Shown here: in pieces, positions 35,401 through 41,980 of the stretch
Layout: each line of letters begins with the position of its first letter
How positions within the stretch are numbered: position 1 is the first letter of the stretch
Assembly (NCBI GenBank): GCA_030639305.1
Contig: DAOWCY010000004.1
Location: 39,569-103,568 of the forward strand
Direction: 5' to 3'
From: JAGLQA01 sp023135565
GTDB taxonomy: Bacteria > Acidobacteriota > Aminicenantia > UBA2199
Length of the DNA: 64,000 nucleotides
The notes under the pieces: generated by a model
Databases searched by the model: none
What the model saw: only the letters and a program-made list of their open reading frames with translations
Told to the model about the DNA's origin: nothing
Program-made: the position numbers and the translations under genes

Positions 35401-35644
35401 TATGGGTAAAAACTTTGAAATTATATCCATCATATCTATTTAACCCGGATTCGGTTCCAAACCAGATGAATCCTTCCCTGTCCTGCAGAATACTAAATAT
35501 AGTGCTGTGGGAAAGTCCCTGTTCCACTGTAATGCGTTCAAATCTAATATCGATATTCTCGTTCACCGCGAATAGAGTAATAGTATTAGATAAAACAAAT
35601 AAGATCAGGAAACAGAGATGAATTACTTTTTTTTTTATACGCAT
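32432..35644 (-). CDS. Regulator-propeller histidine kinase (no receivers)
   Basis: 1070 residues from the ATG at 35644 (MRIKKKVIHLCFLILFVLSN, a signal peptide); a TTG 21 nt upstream gives a less likely start. The order is the same as in the downstream paralogue: about 14 propeller repeats (FEDSSGMLWIGTDDGLNRYD and similar), a Y_Y_Y domain, a membrane segment (WFRISILMIVSGLLTFFIRL) and a coiled coil. The kinase core differs: HisKA (MLVHDLRNPLTSVMGFAEML) and HATPase (GTGLGLAVSKLIIEAHGG), with no receiver domains. The sensor halves of the two are closely similar while the kinase halves are not. That points to duplication followed by replacement of the output half. Confidence 0.9.
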   Translation of the reverse strand: MRIKKKVIHLCFLILFVLSNTITLFAVNENIDIRFERITVEQGLSHSTIFSILQDREGFIWFGTESGLNRYDGYNFKVFTHIPGDHQSLSSNLIRAIYEDRSGSLWIGTWGGGLNKFDSVKETFTCYKINPAGKNSFLSNQIRAIYEYPPGVMWVGTSSGLHKFDLEKETFTRCAINSQNKKLRGYNIVNAICEDQTGNFWVGTAAGLYKFDRERQEFIHFKEVPIQSIYKDRSGIIWIGTANGLKKLVREKDIFNFYKVCCDTGVHSIYEDKSGVLWIGTEAGLNRFDRGKGRSTRYKEVPWDAKSLSHNFVLSIYEDRSSVIWVGTRAGLNKFNREKKQFKHLRHIPSNANSLSNNYVWSLFEDSSGMLWIGTDDGLNRYDRQKDLFTCYKHDPGNSKSLSDSVIYSIHEDRAGNFWIGTANGLDRFNRERGFFTHYKTDRSNPNSLSGNVILQIFADRSGLLWIGTFPGGLNTFDPRQGKFTRYTSDSRVPGSISSNTITSIYEDRSGVIWIGTYRGLNKFDREQGIFTRYQNDPWNPNSLSSAEIESIYEDSSGMLWLGIHGGLSRFDRETEVFTSYTRKYGLPHVIYGILEDDHGSLWLSSNKGIYKFNPATGALKSYDISDGLQGYHFNRGASFKSKKGEMFFGGANGFNAFFPDEIKDNPYIPPVVITSFKVFTRDYKLEKSILQTRALKLSYDDSFSFEFAALCFSEPDRNRYAYKLGDIHSDWIELGNKREITFSNLSPGHYTLKVKGSNDDGVWNEKGRELEITIIPPFWQSWWFRISILMIVSGLLTFFIRLRIKRIKEKSKLEQFQLKLEMEKQQLENELKLKADFTAMLVHDLRNPLTSVMGFAEMLSETPSLLDTKKTGQVSSNSSEKMLKLINDMLDFSKFEAGKMVVDKKKSSIWGEIDEIVEIMRPLFNKKSVKLLYEISPGMNKIVLSIDKEKIGQVLSNILGNAIKFVPEKGVITLGISEAAKGMVEISVKDNGPGIPREKQKYLFDRYSPLSSKGRIKGTGLGLAVSKLIIEAHGGTIGYRAGEGGTGSVFFFRLPHGEKKEILAVRGTV

Positions 35645-35701
35645 TACATTCAACCTTATCAACAAGCGCTATGACATACCAGCTTTTTTTTGTATGAACT
35701 T

Positions 35702-35747
35702 TGACCTCTATTTATACCAATTTTTAAAGTAAAAGTAAAACCAAATC
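35702..35747 (-). promoter_or_regulatory. Conserved upstream block, propeller kinase 2
   Basis: In gene direction TTTTACTTTTACTTTAAAAA then TTGGTATAAATAGAGGTCAA, matching 32355-32400. Confidence 0.45.
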
Positions 35748-35849
35748 GCTGTTCTTTTTTTCGGGGCCGAATTTATCGGTTCGCCCTCTCCCCTATCGAA
35801 AAAAACTCGTGAACTGCTGCTTGCTTTCAAAAACCGGATAACATCAAGG

Positions 35850-35878
35850 TTGAAAAAACGGGGTATTTGTGGTATATA
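35850..35878 (+). promoter_or_regulatory. Sigma-70-type promoter of the papain-family gene
   Basis: TTGAAA (35850-35855), 17-bp spacer, TATATA (35873-35878), then GAGGAG before the ATG at 35923. Confidence 0.6.
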
Positions 35879-35922
35879 ACCGGGAGTACCGGTAAACGAT
35901 ACTCTTTTTTTGAGGAGATATT

Positions 35923-37671
35923 ATGAATAGAAAGATTATATTTATTTCAGCAGTAATCCTTTCGGCTGCCTGCTGCGCCGCTGCCGGCGCGGAAAGCGGG
36001 ATAGAAAAAAAACTAACCTCCGCCCCCCTGAACCCGGAATTTATCGAATATCTAAAAAACCGACACACCTACCTCCGGGAAACCGGCGCCGGCAATCCCA
36101 AAACCGGTAGAATACCTTCCCCTGTGGATTTTTCCCACCTGAAAAAAGTAACCCTCTCAGAAAAAAAAAGTTTTTCCGCCCGTTTCGACTTGAGAGCACA
36201 AAACAAACTAACGCCGGTCAAAGACCAGGGCGGCTGCGGCGCCTGCTGGGCTTTCGCTTCCCTGGCCTCATTGGAATCATGCCTGCTGCCGGGAAAGGAG
36301 ACCGACTTTTCCGAAGAAGATATAATACGCAGCCACGGCTTCGATCTGAATCCCTGTGCCGGTGGAACCGAATTGATGAGCACCGCTTATCTTACCCGCT
36401 GGGGGGGACCGGTGCCGGAATCGGATATGCCATATACCTACAGCAGTTTTTCACCGGGGAATGAAGGGCTGGTCTGCCGCCACGTACAGAGCGTTATTTT
36501 TCTACCCCGGAGGGATAATTATTTAGATAACGATACTATTAAATACTTCGTGTCAACTTACGGTGCCGCTGCCACATCGCTGTATATGACCCAGAACTCC
36601 CGATATTACAACGGCATCAGCGCCGCTTTCTACTGCAGTGAAAAAATAACAGTCAACCATATGGTAGCCATCGTGGGTTGGGACGACAACTACCCGGCGG
36701 CAAACTTCAACGATACACCGCCTGGAAAGGGCGCATTTATCGCCAAAAACAGTTGGGGAACCCGGTTCGGAGAAGACGGTTATTTTTATCTCTCCTATTA
36801 TGACAAAACCTTATCCTGGATTGCCTGCTTTAACAACGCGGAACCATACACCAACTACAGTTGCAATTACCAATATGACACCTTAGGGTTGACCGCCGAA
36901 GTGGGCTATCGAGACCGTACCGCCTGGGCGGCAAATGTGTTCCAGGCTGTAGATAACCAGCCCCTGCGGGCAGTGGGTTTTTATGCCACCGACACTAATG
37001 TAAACTATCGACTATATGTGTATAAAGGGATGCCGGGCAGCAGCCCGCGCAGCGGAGATCTTAAAATTTCCCAAACGGGCAGCTTCGTTTACGCCGGTTT
37101 TTATACCGTGACATTGGATTCCCCGGTTACCTTAAACGAGGGAGAGATTTTTTCGGTGGTTTTGAGATTGGAAAACAGCTCCTATATTTATCCTATTGCC
37201 TGCGAATACCCTTACAGCGGGTACTGTTCTTCAGCGGCTGCCGGTGCCGGGGAGAGTTTTACCGGCCCCGACGGTATCACCTGGGAAGATTTCACCTCGA
37301 CGCACGAAAACGGCAATGTATGCATAAAAGCCTTTGCCGGTTATACGGACAATATCTTTTTGAATGTGCAGGCGGAGAAGGAAACGGAGCGCGCCTGGAT
37401 ATGGTCCCGGGATATAGCGAAACTGTCTATCCTTATCGAAAATATTGAGGAAGTGTCCATATCGAAAGTTGTTATTTACCGCCGGCCGTCACTGCTTACG
37501 CCTTATGCCGTCCACAAGGAGATATTGCCCGGGGAATTGCAGGCCGGCGCTTATGAGTATAAGGATTTCGATATCGGCGACAGCAGCGCTTACTATTACA
37601 AAGTGGCGGTGTTGAATGCCTCCGGCGCGGTGTCCGCCCGCTCGGAAGAAAAAGTCATCCAATTAGATTAA
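35923..37671 (+). CDS. Secreted papain-family (C1) cysteine protease with lectin-like domain
   Basis: 582 residues. Signal peptide (KIIFISAVILSAACCAAAGA), a short propeptide, then the C1 catalytic domain: VKDQGGCGACWAFASLASLE (active-site Cys), NHMVAIVGWDDNY (His) and AKNSWGTRFGEDGYFYLSYYD (Asn). The following region (about 310-450, FQAVDNQPLRAVGFYATD, TVTLDSPVTLNEGEIFSVVL) is the lectin-like domain found after bacterial C1 peptidases. The last 100 residues are beta-rich. It is exported, with a likely role in extracellular protein degradation. GGAG and a 17-bp-spacer promoter make it a single-gene unit. Confidence 0.88.
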   Translation: MNRKIIFISAVILSAACCAAAGAESGIEKKLTSAPLNPEFIEYLKNRHTYLRETGAGNPKTGRIPSPVDFSHLKKVTLSEKKSFSARFDLRAQNKLTPVKDQGGCGACWAFASLASLESCLLPGKETDFSEEDIIRSHGFDLNPCAGGTELMSTAYLTRWGGPVPESDMPYTYSSFSPGNEGLVCRHVQSVIFLPRRDNYLDNDTIKYFVSTYGAAATSLYMTQNSRYYNGISAAFYCSEKITVNHMVAIVGWDDNYPAANFNDTPPGKGAFIAKNSWGTRFGEDGYFYLSYYDKTLSWIACFNNAEPYTNYSCNYQYDTLGLTAEVGYRDRTAWAANVFQAVDNQPLRAVGFYATDTNVNYRLYVYKGMPGSSPRSGDLKISQTGSFVYAGFYTVTLDSPVTLNEGEIFSVVLRLENSSYIYPIACEYPYSGYCSSAAAGAGESFTGPDGITWEDFTSTHENGNVCIKAFAGYTDNIFLNVQAEKETERAWIWSRDIAKLSILIENIEEVSISKVVIYRRPSLLTPYAVHKEILPGELQAGAYEYKDFDIGDSSAYYYKVAVLNASGAVSARSEEKVIQLD

Positions 37672-37682
37672 CGCCCGTTCCT

Positions 37683-37770
37683 GCCTCCGGCGGGGATGCG
37701 GCGCATCCAACCTCTTAGCTCCGCAGGCCCTGCCGGGGGCTAAACTTTTCATGAGCGATACGCTTCTCTT
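37683..37770. repeat. Dispersed repeat between converging genes
   Basis: GCCTCCGGCGGGGATGCGGC, CCCTGCCGGGGGCTAAACTT and CATGAGCGATACGC modules shared with 13389, 24465, 40820 and 40990. Confidence 0.65.
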
Positions 37771-37810
37771 CACAAAAATCGACCATCGTTGGCTTCTGCC
37801 GCGATGCGGG

Positions 37811-38776
37811 CTAATCGTTTTCTTTAAGTTTTAGTGCAATGGGGAAATGATCGCTGAAACCGTCGAAATTGATCGAATCTCCCCTACCGAAACGAATCGG
37901 CACCGGGTAATCGCCGTTTTTCACCATCTCCGGGAAACGAAGCACCTCAGCCGAATCCACTATCTCGAAATTGGAGTCCCCGGTGAGCACCCCTTTGGAC
38001 ACCAAAAACTGGTCCAGCATACGGGGCACATTGTTGTAATAATGGCTGCCGAGGCTGCGCCCCTCCTCTGGCCACATCAGGTTGAAAAAACGGTAGGTGC
38101 GGGCGTTGATCACTTTTGTCCTGGTCCTGTGGCTGAGGGCATAGTCTTCCAACGAACGGCTGTGGGGTTCGTCATTAAAATCCCCCATGACAAGTACAGC
38201 CGTATCGTCGCCCTGGATTTCCCTGATGCGTTCGTGGAAATAGGCCAGGGTCTCCCCGGCAATAATGCGGAAGGGTTCTGTTTGATACTGGCCGCCGCTG
38301 CGTGAAGGCCAGTGGTTGCCCACAACCACCAGCAAGTTATCCGAACCTGTCCTGAAATTGACCTGGAAAATATCGCGGGTGGCACTGCGCTTAACGATGT
38401 AGTGGGAAAACCACTCTTCCGGGTTGGTGAAAAACAGGTCCGCATCATAAAAAAAACCCACATCGATGCCGCGCCTGTCCGACATGTCCTCATGAGCGAT
38501 GTCATAGTTTCTTCCTAAAGGGGCCAGTGCATCTATCAATAAACGCAGCACAAAATCGTTCTCCACTTCACATACCCCCATCAGGTCTGGACCTGCCCCG
38601 TCATTCATTTGTTTTATGATGGCAGCCAACTGCTCGATTTTTTTGTTTAGGACGTCCCGGGTCCAGCCGGTCAGTTCGCCTTTTAGGGTGCGCTGTAATT
38701 TATCGGAGCGGCGCGGTGAATCCTCCACATCGAACAAATTTTCTAAGTTCCAAAAAGCTGCGTAATATTCTTTCAT
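37811..38776 (-). CDS. Endonuclease/exonuclease/phosphatase-family protein
   Basis: 321 residues with the EEP fold: AAFWNLENLFDVED (Asn/Glu), MGVCEVENDFVLR (metal-binding Glu), VVGNHWPSRSGG (catalytic His region), VLVMGDFNDEPHSRS (Asp/Asn) and GFSDHFPIALKL (Asp-His). These metal-dependent phosphodiesterases act on nucleic acids, inositol phosphates or sphingolipids; the substrate is not determined. No signal peptide. GGAGGT precedes the ATG, and a sigma-54-like site lies 20 nt further upstream. Monocistronic, convergent with the protease gene. Confidence 0.85.
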   Translation of the reverse strand: MKEYYAAFWNLENLFDVEDSPRRSDKLQRTLKGELTGWTRDVLNKKIEQLAAIIKQMNDGAGPDLMGVCEVENDFVLRLLIDALAPLGRNYDIAHEDMSDRRGIDVGFFYDADLFFTNPEEWFSHYIVKRSATRDIFQVNFRTGSDNLLVVVGNHWPSRSGGQYQTEPFRIIAGETLAYFHERIREIQGDDTAVLVMGDFNDEPHSRSLEDYALSHRTRTKVINARTYRFFNLMWPEEGRSLGSHYYNNVPRMLDQFLVSKGVLTGDSNFEIVDSAEVLRFPEMVKNGDYPVPIRFGRGDSINFDGFSDHFPIALKLKEND

Positions 38777-38795
38777 ATTACCTCCTAAAAAACAT

Positions 38796-38812
38796 TAGCA
38801 ATAAATCTTCCA
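38796..38812 (-). promoter_or_regulatory. Sigma-54-like promoter upstream of the EEP gene
   Basis: Minus-strand TTGGAAGATTTATTGCTAAT. GG and GC lie 10 nt apart and the -12 half (TTGCTAAT) equals those at 27991 and 50104. The -24 half is weaker (GGAAGA instead of GGCACG). Confidence 0.35.
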
Positions 38813-38897
38813 AAATGTTGTTTTTTTTCAAAAGCATTGATTAGCAAGAGTTTCGGGATTTTTCTCCAGATCCCGCCGCGGAAAAACCGGCAAAAAG

Positions 38898-38936
38898 TTT
38901 ATAAACTGGAGTTTATAGGTTTATAAACAGTTTATA
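38898..38936. repeat. TTTATAAAC inverted-repeat cluster
   Basis: Four GTTTATA half-sites in 39 bp (GTTTATAAACTGGAGTTTAT, then AGGTTTATAAACAGTTTATAG), forming overlapping palindromes. It lies in a gene-free stretch (38777-39060) and may be an operator or a structural repeat. A degenerate AAAAAGTAACTATCCGGTTTT module follows near 39010. Confidence 0.5.
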
Positions 38937-39060
38937 GTTTTCCGCGTATTTAGGTTGAATTTGAGTTTTATATTTTACAGCAAAGCTGTCTGATTACTAT
39001 TTCAAAAAGAAAAAGTAACTATCCGGTTTTCCCAAAAACTGAATAGTTACCGGAAGGGAA

Positions 39061-39089
39061 TTGCACTAAATCGCTATTTATGGTAAAAT
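39061..39089 (+). promoter_or_regulatory. Sigma-70-type promoter of the tRNA gene
   Basis: TTGCAC (39061-39066), 17-bp spacer, TAAAAT (39084-39089), 18 nt before the tRNA 5' end. Confidence 0.6.
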
Positions 39090-39106
39090 AGCGTTAGATC
39101 GAAAAA

Positions 39107-39180
39107 CGGGGTGTAGCGCAGCCTGGTAGCGCGCACGGTTCGGGTCCGTGAGGTCGGAGGTTCGAATCCTCTCACCCCGA
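39107..39180 (+). tRNA. tRNA-Pro (anticodon CGG)
   Basis: 74 nt. Acceptor stem CGGGGTG/CACCCCG with discriminator A, D-arm GCGCAGCCTGGTAGCGC, anticodon arm CACGG-TTCGGGT-CCGTG (anticodon CGG) and T-arm GGAGGTTCGAATCCTC. CCA is not encoded. A weak T-rich tract follows. Confidence 0.96.
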
Positions 39181-39407
39181 TTTTCTTTTTATTACTAAGG
39201 GCTTATCTTAGCCGGTAAAGAACCATCCGCGACCCAACAAGAACCTTTTTCAACCCGACAGGAATTACCTACCTCCGGGCAAGAACAGCCCCGGTGCCAG
39301 TTTTCAGCCCCGGCTAAAAGCATACTCTATATCTAAGAATTCTTTAACAGGAAGAATTTTGACATTTTTATAATTTTTCAATTTTAGGAGATGCCTGTCA
39401 CCACGTT

Positions 39408-39868
39408 TCACTTCCTTTTCGCCCAGGCAATGGCATCCTCTATATCTTTTTCAGATAAATCCAGGCCGGCTGTTTTTTTACGTATTTTCGCCGGCGAATT
39501 TTCCTTAGAGCGCAGCACCCGGAAGCCGACCCCACTGCCCCTGCCAACGGGATTACTGACGTCACGGGCGGAGCAGCGCAGGCTGGTATTGTCGACAAAC
39601 CACGAGCCGCCGCGCAAAGCCCTCACATCTTCGTCCTTATCATAATAATTCTCCATCCACTCCCACACATTACCGGCCATAATCGGCGATCAGCCAGGCC
39701 CGGTCGCGCAGGTTGCGGCAGAACGCCTCCGCTCCCGCAGCAGGGTGAAAAATTCTTGCGCGGGTATATCTAAATAATGATCGGCGGCCCAGGCCGACAG
39801 GTTATCCTGGAGGGTTTCGGGTTTAGCGGCGGAATTCTTTTTGCCTGCCCCCTTTTTCTTCCTTCCTC
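39408..39868 (-). pseudogene. Decayed formylglycine-generating-enzyme-like gene
   Basis: The 3' part (39408-39680) encodes MAGNVWEWMENYYD, LRGGSWFVDNTSLRCSAR and GSGVGFRVLRS, the C-terminal half of an FGE-sulfatase/SUMF1 domain. Directly upstream, two other frames encode protein-like stretches (ETLQDNLSAWAADHYLDIPA then EAFCRNLRDRAWLIADYG), joined by a frameshift near 39735. The N-terminal half of the FGE domain is absent between IADYG and MAGNVWEW. So the gene suffered an internal deletion and a frameshift. The intact ancestor was probably a fusion of an N-terminal domain to an FGE-like module, as in some conflict-associated proteins (inference). Confidence 0.7.
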
Positions 39869-39948
39869 AATATTCCAACGCACCGAGGTCGGTTTAGATC
39901 GGTTCCAGGAAAATGCCGGGACTAAAACCAGGGTAATTGACTTTTAAT

Positions 39949-39977
39949 TTGATTTAATTGACATAAAGTGATAAAAT
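39949..39977 (+). promoter_or_regulatory. Sigma-70-type promoter of the AbiEi-like gene
   Basis: TTGATT (39949-39954), 17-bp spacer, TAAAAT (39972-39977). Confidence 0.45.
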
Positions 39978-40008
39978 TGTCTCCAGATATTTACATGTGA
40001 GGACGTTT

Positions 40009-40632
40009 ATGACAAAACTAAAAAAGAGAAAATCAATCACAAAATCAATGGCGATTGAAATGATTAAGGATCAAGGTGGGACAATAAGAACCACGAAAGC
40101 AATTAAAATGGGTATACACCCGGTAACCCTGTATAAACTATATGAAACAGGACATCTTGAGAAAATCTCCAGGGGAGTTTATCGACTCACAGAGCTGGAA
40201 GCAATTTCAAACCCGGATTTTGTAATGATAGCTGCAAGAGTGCCTCATGCTGTTATTTGTCTTATATCAGCTCTCTCTTACCATAATCTTACCAGCCAAA
40301 TTCCTCATAAAGTATCGATTGCTATAAAACGTGATTCCCGTAAACCCACAATCGAATTTCCTCCTATCTCTGTTCACCGGTTTTCACCTGCAAGTTATCA
40401 GGCTGGAATTGAAGAAACTATAATAGATGGTGTTCTTGTTCGCATTTATAATCCCGAAAAGACAATCGCCGACTGCTTTAAGTTTAGAAATGAAATAGGT
40501 ATGGATGTGGTCCTGGAGGCGATAAAGTTATATAAAACTCGCAAATCATTTAAATTAGATGAAATTCTAAAATACGCCGGGATATGTCGCGTTGAAAAAG
40601 TTATAAAACCCTACCTGGAGATAATATTATGA
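40009..40632 (+). CDS. AbiEi-like type IV antitoxin / transcriptional regulator (orphan)
   Basis: 207 residues from the ATG at 40009, preceded by GTGAGG; a GTG at 39997 coincides with that ribosome site and is less likely. The N-terminal winged helix (MAIEMIKDQGGTIRTTKAIK, HPVTLYKLYETGHLEKISRG, VYRL) and the C-terminal AbiEi domain (VMIAARVPHAVICLISALSY, HRFSPASY, VRIYNPEKTIADCFKFRNEI) match AbiEi antitoxins. Intact systems have a nucleotidyltransferase toxin (AbiEii) directly downstream. Here an ATGA-coupled start (MNPKPKK) stops after 21 codons in repeat DNA. The antitoxin therefore stands alone and may act only as a repressor. Confidence 0.85.
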   Translation: MTKLKKRKSITKSMAIEMIKDQGGTIRTTKAIKMGIHPVTLYKLYETGHLEKISRGVYRLTELEAISNPDFVMIAARVPHAVICLISALSYHNLTSQIPHKVSIAIKRDSRKPTIEFPPISVHRFSPASYQAGIEETIIDGVLVRIYNPEKTIADCFKFRNEIGMDVVLEAIKLYKTRKSFKLDEILKYAGICRVEKVIKPYLEIIL

Positions 40633-40694
40633 ATCCAAAACCAAAAAAAATCTACCTGCTTCTGTTCGTCAGCGGCTTCTTAATTTCGCTATGA
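40629..40694 (+). pseudogene. Truncated start of a toxin gene coupled to AbiEi
   Basis: ATG overlaps the antitoxin stop by ATGA; 21 codons (MNPKPKKIYLLLFVSGFL, ISL) end in TGA where repeat DNA begins. AbiEii proteins commonly begin with MNPK, so this looks like the surviving 5' end of the partner gene (inference). Confidence 0.45.
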
Positions 40695-40820
40695 GCCGCT
40701 GCGCGTGCCCACCACGTCAGGGTATAGCCACGGCGCGGGCACCCTCTTAGCCCCCACCTGATCGATCTCCGGCGGTTCCGACTCGGTCTCCGGTAGTTCC
40801 GACTACCATGAAATTACTTT

Positions 40821-41150
40821 GCCTCCGGCGGCCCCACGCGCGTGGGGTGGCGTTAAGCCGCTGCGCGGCAGACCCCTGCCGGGGAGGCCAAACTTTTGAA
40901 AAAGTTTGATCAAAACTTTTATTTATTTAAAATCAAAAGCGCTCACCCGCTGCCTCTGCCACTAAACTACGGGGTGTGTTCGTTTACAGCCTCCGGCGGC
41001 CCCACGCGCGTGGGGTGGCGTTAAGCCGCTGCGCGGCAGGTCCCTGCCGGGGGCCAAACTTTTGTAAAAGTTTGATCAAAACTTTTTATAATCGAGAATC
41101 AAAAGCGCTCTCTGCCGCGCAGCGGCTCATAGGGTGTGTTCGGTCGCAGC
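40821..41150. repeat. Two tandem 169-bp copies of a composite dispersed repeat
   Basis: Copies start with GCCTCCGGCGGCCCCACGCG at 40821 and 40990. Each contains CCCCACGCGCGTGGGG and GCCGCTGCGCGGC palindromes, then AAAGTTTGATCAAAACTTT, AATCAAAAGCGCT and GGGGTGTGTTCG or a variant. The region 40695-40820 carries further fragments. No gene is supported between 40695 and 41150. Confidence 0.8.
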
Positions 41151-41969
41151 TCACGGTTCGTTCCGCTGCGGGTTCACAACGGCAGGCGCGTAGGCTCTTT
41201 TCTCATGAATCTTCAACAACGTTCCCAATACCTGCCTCAACTGCTTCCTCTCCACTAACATGTCCAACATGCCATGCGCCTCGAGAAATTCCGACTTCTG
41301 GAACCCGCTGGGCAAATTCTGACCGATGGTCTGCTGGATTACCCGCGGCCCGGCAAACCCGATCAATGCATCCGATTCAGCCAATATCACATTGCCTAAC
41401 ATCGCAAAAGAAGCTGATACACCCCCAGTCGTAGGGTCAGTGAGCAGCGTGAAAAAAGGCAATCCGCTGTCATTCAATCGCTTCACGGCAGCAGAGGTCT
41501 TGGCCATCTGCATCAACGAAAAAATCCCTTCCTGCATCCGCGCTCCACCGGAACAAATTACCAAAATAGCCGGCAGCCCGTTCTCTTTCGAATATTCCAA
41601 CATACGGGTGATCTTCTCACCTACTACAGAACCCATAGAAGCCATCATAAACCGCGGGTCCATCACTCCAAATGTAGTAGGCAATCCTTTGATCTTACAT
41701 ACGCCGGTTACTATCGCCGAATCCTGTTTGGTGTCGGCCACTGCCTTCTTCATCCTGTCGCTGTACTTAGGAAAACCAAGAGGATCCAGGCTTTTCATGT
41801 TTTTATCAAATTCCTGGAAACTCCGCTTATCACTGAGCATCTTTATCCTAATGGGCGCGTCGAGCCTGATCTGATGGCCGCATTTGGAACATACATAATG
41901 GGCGCGCTTCAAAAAAGCAATAAAATGACTGGTCTTACAACGATTACATACTGGAAATAACATCGACAT
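41151..41969 (-). CDS. accD: Acetyl-CoA carboxylase carboxyltransferase subunit beta
   Basis: 272 residues, close to the usual 280-300. N-terminal zinc finger (CNRCKTSHF, CSKCGHQIRLD), then the crotonase-fold carboxyltransferase: GLPTTFGVMDPRFMMASMGS, GLPAILVICSGGARMQEGIF, FTLLTDPTTGGVSASFAMLG and IGFAGPRVIQQTIGQNLP. With AccA (not in the window) it transfers CO2 from carboxybiotin to acetyl-CoA, giving malonyl-CoA in the cytosol. It is the last gene of an accB-accC-accD run, 11 bp after accC. The C-terminus abuts the repeat cluster but is not visibly altered. Confidence 0.94.
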   Translation of the reverse strand: MSMLFPVCNRCKTSHFIAFLKRAHYVCSKCGHQIRLDAPIRIKMLSDKRSFQEFDKNMKSLDPLGFPKYSDRMKKAVADTKQDSAIVTGVCKIKGLPTTFGVMDPRFMMASMGSVVGEKITRMLEYSKENGLPAILVICSGGARMQEGIFSLMQMAKTSAAVKRLNDSGLPFFTLLTDPTTGGVSASFAMLGNVILAESDALIGFAGPRVIQQTIGQNLPSGFQKSEFLEAHGMLDMLVERKQLRQVLGTLLKIHEKRAYAPAVVNPQRNEP

Positions 41970-41980
41970 CTCTTTTCTCC

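Noticed and set aside
35923..37671. Papain-family protease as the processing enzyme for the double-glycine peptides
   Set aside because: It is a secreted C1 protease with a signal peptide. Double-glycine leaders are cut by C39 domains in transporters, and it is 8 kb away with its own promoter.
40945..40980. tRNA-like string (CCCCGTAGTTTAGTGGCAGAG on the minus strand)
   Set aside because: Resembles the 5' part of a tRNA with a D-arm, but no anticodon arm, T-arm or matching acceptor strand follows. At most a fragment within repeat DNA.
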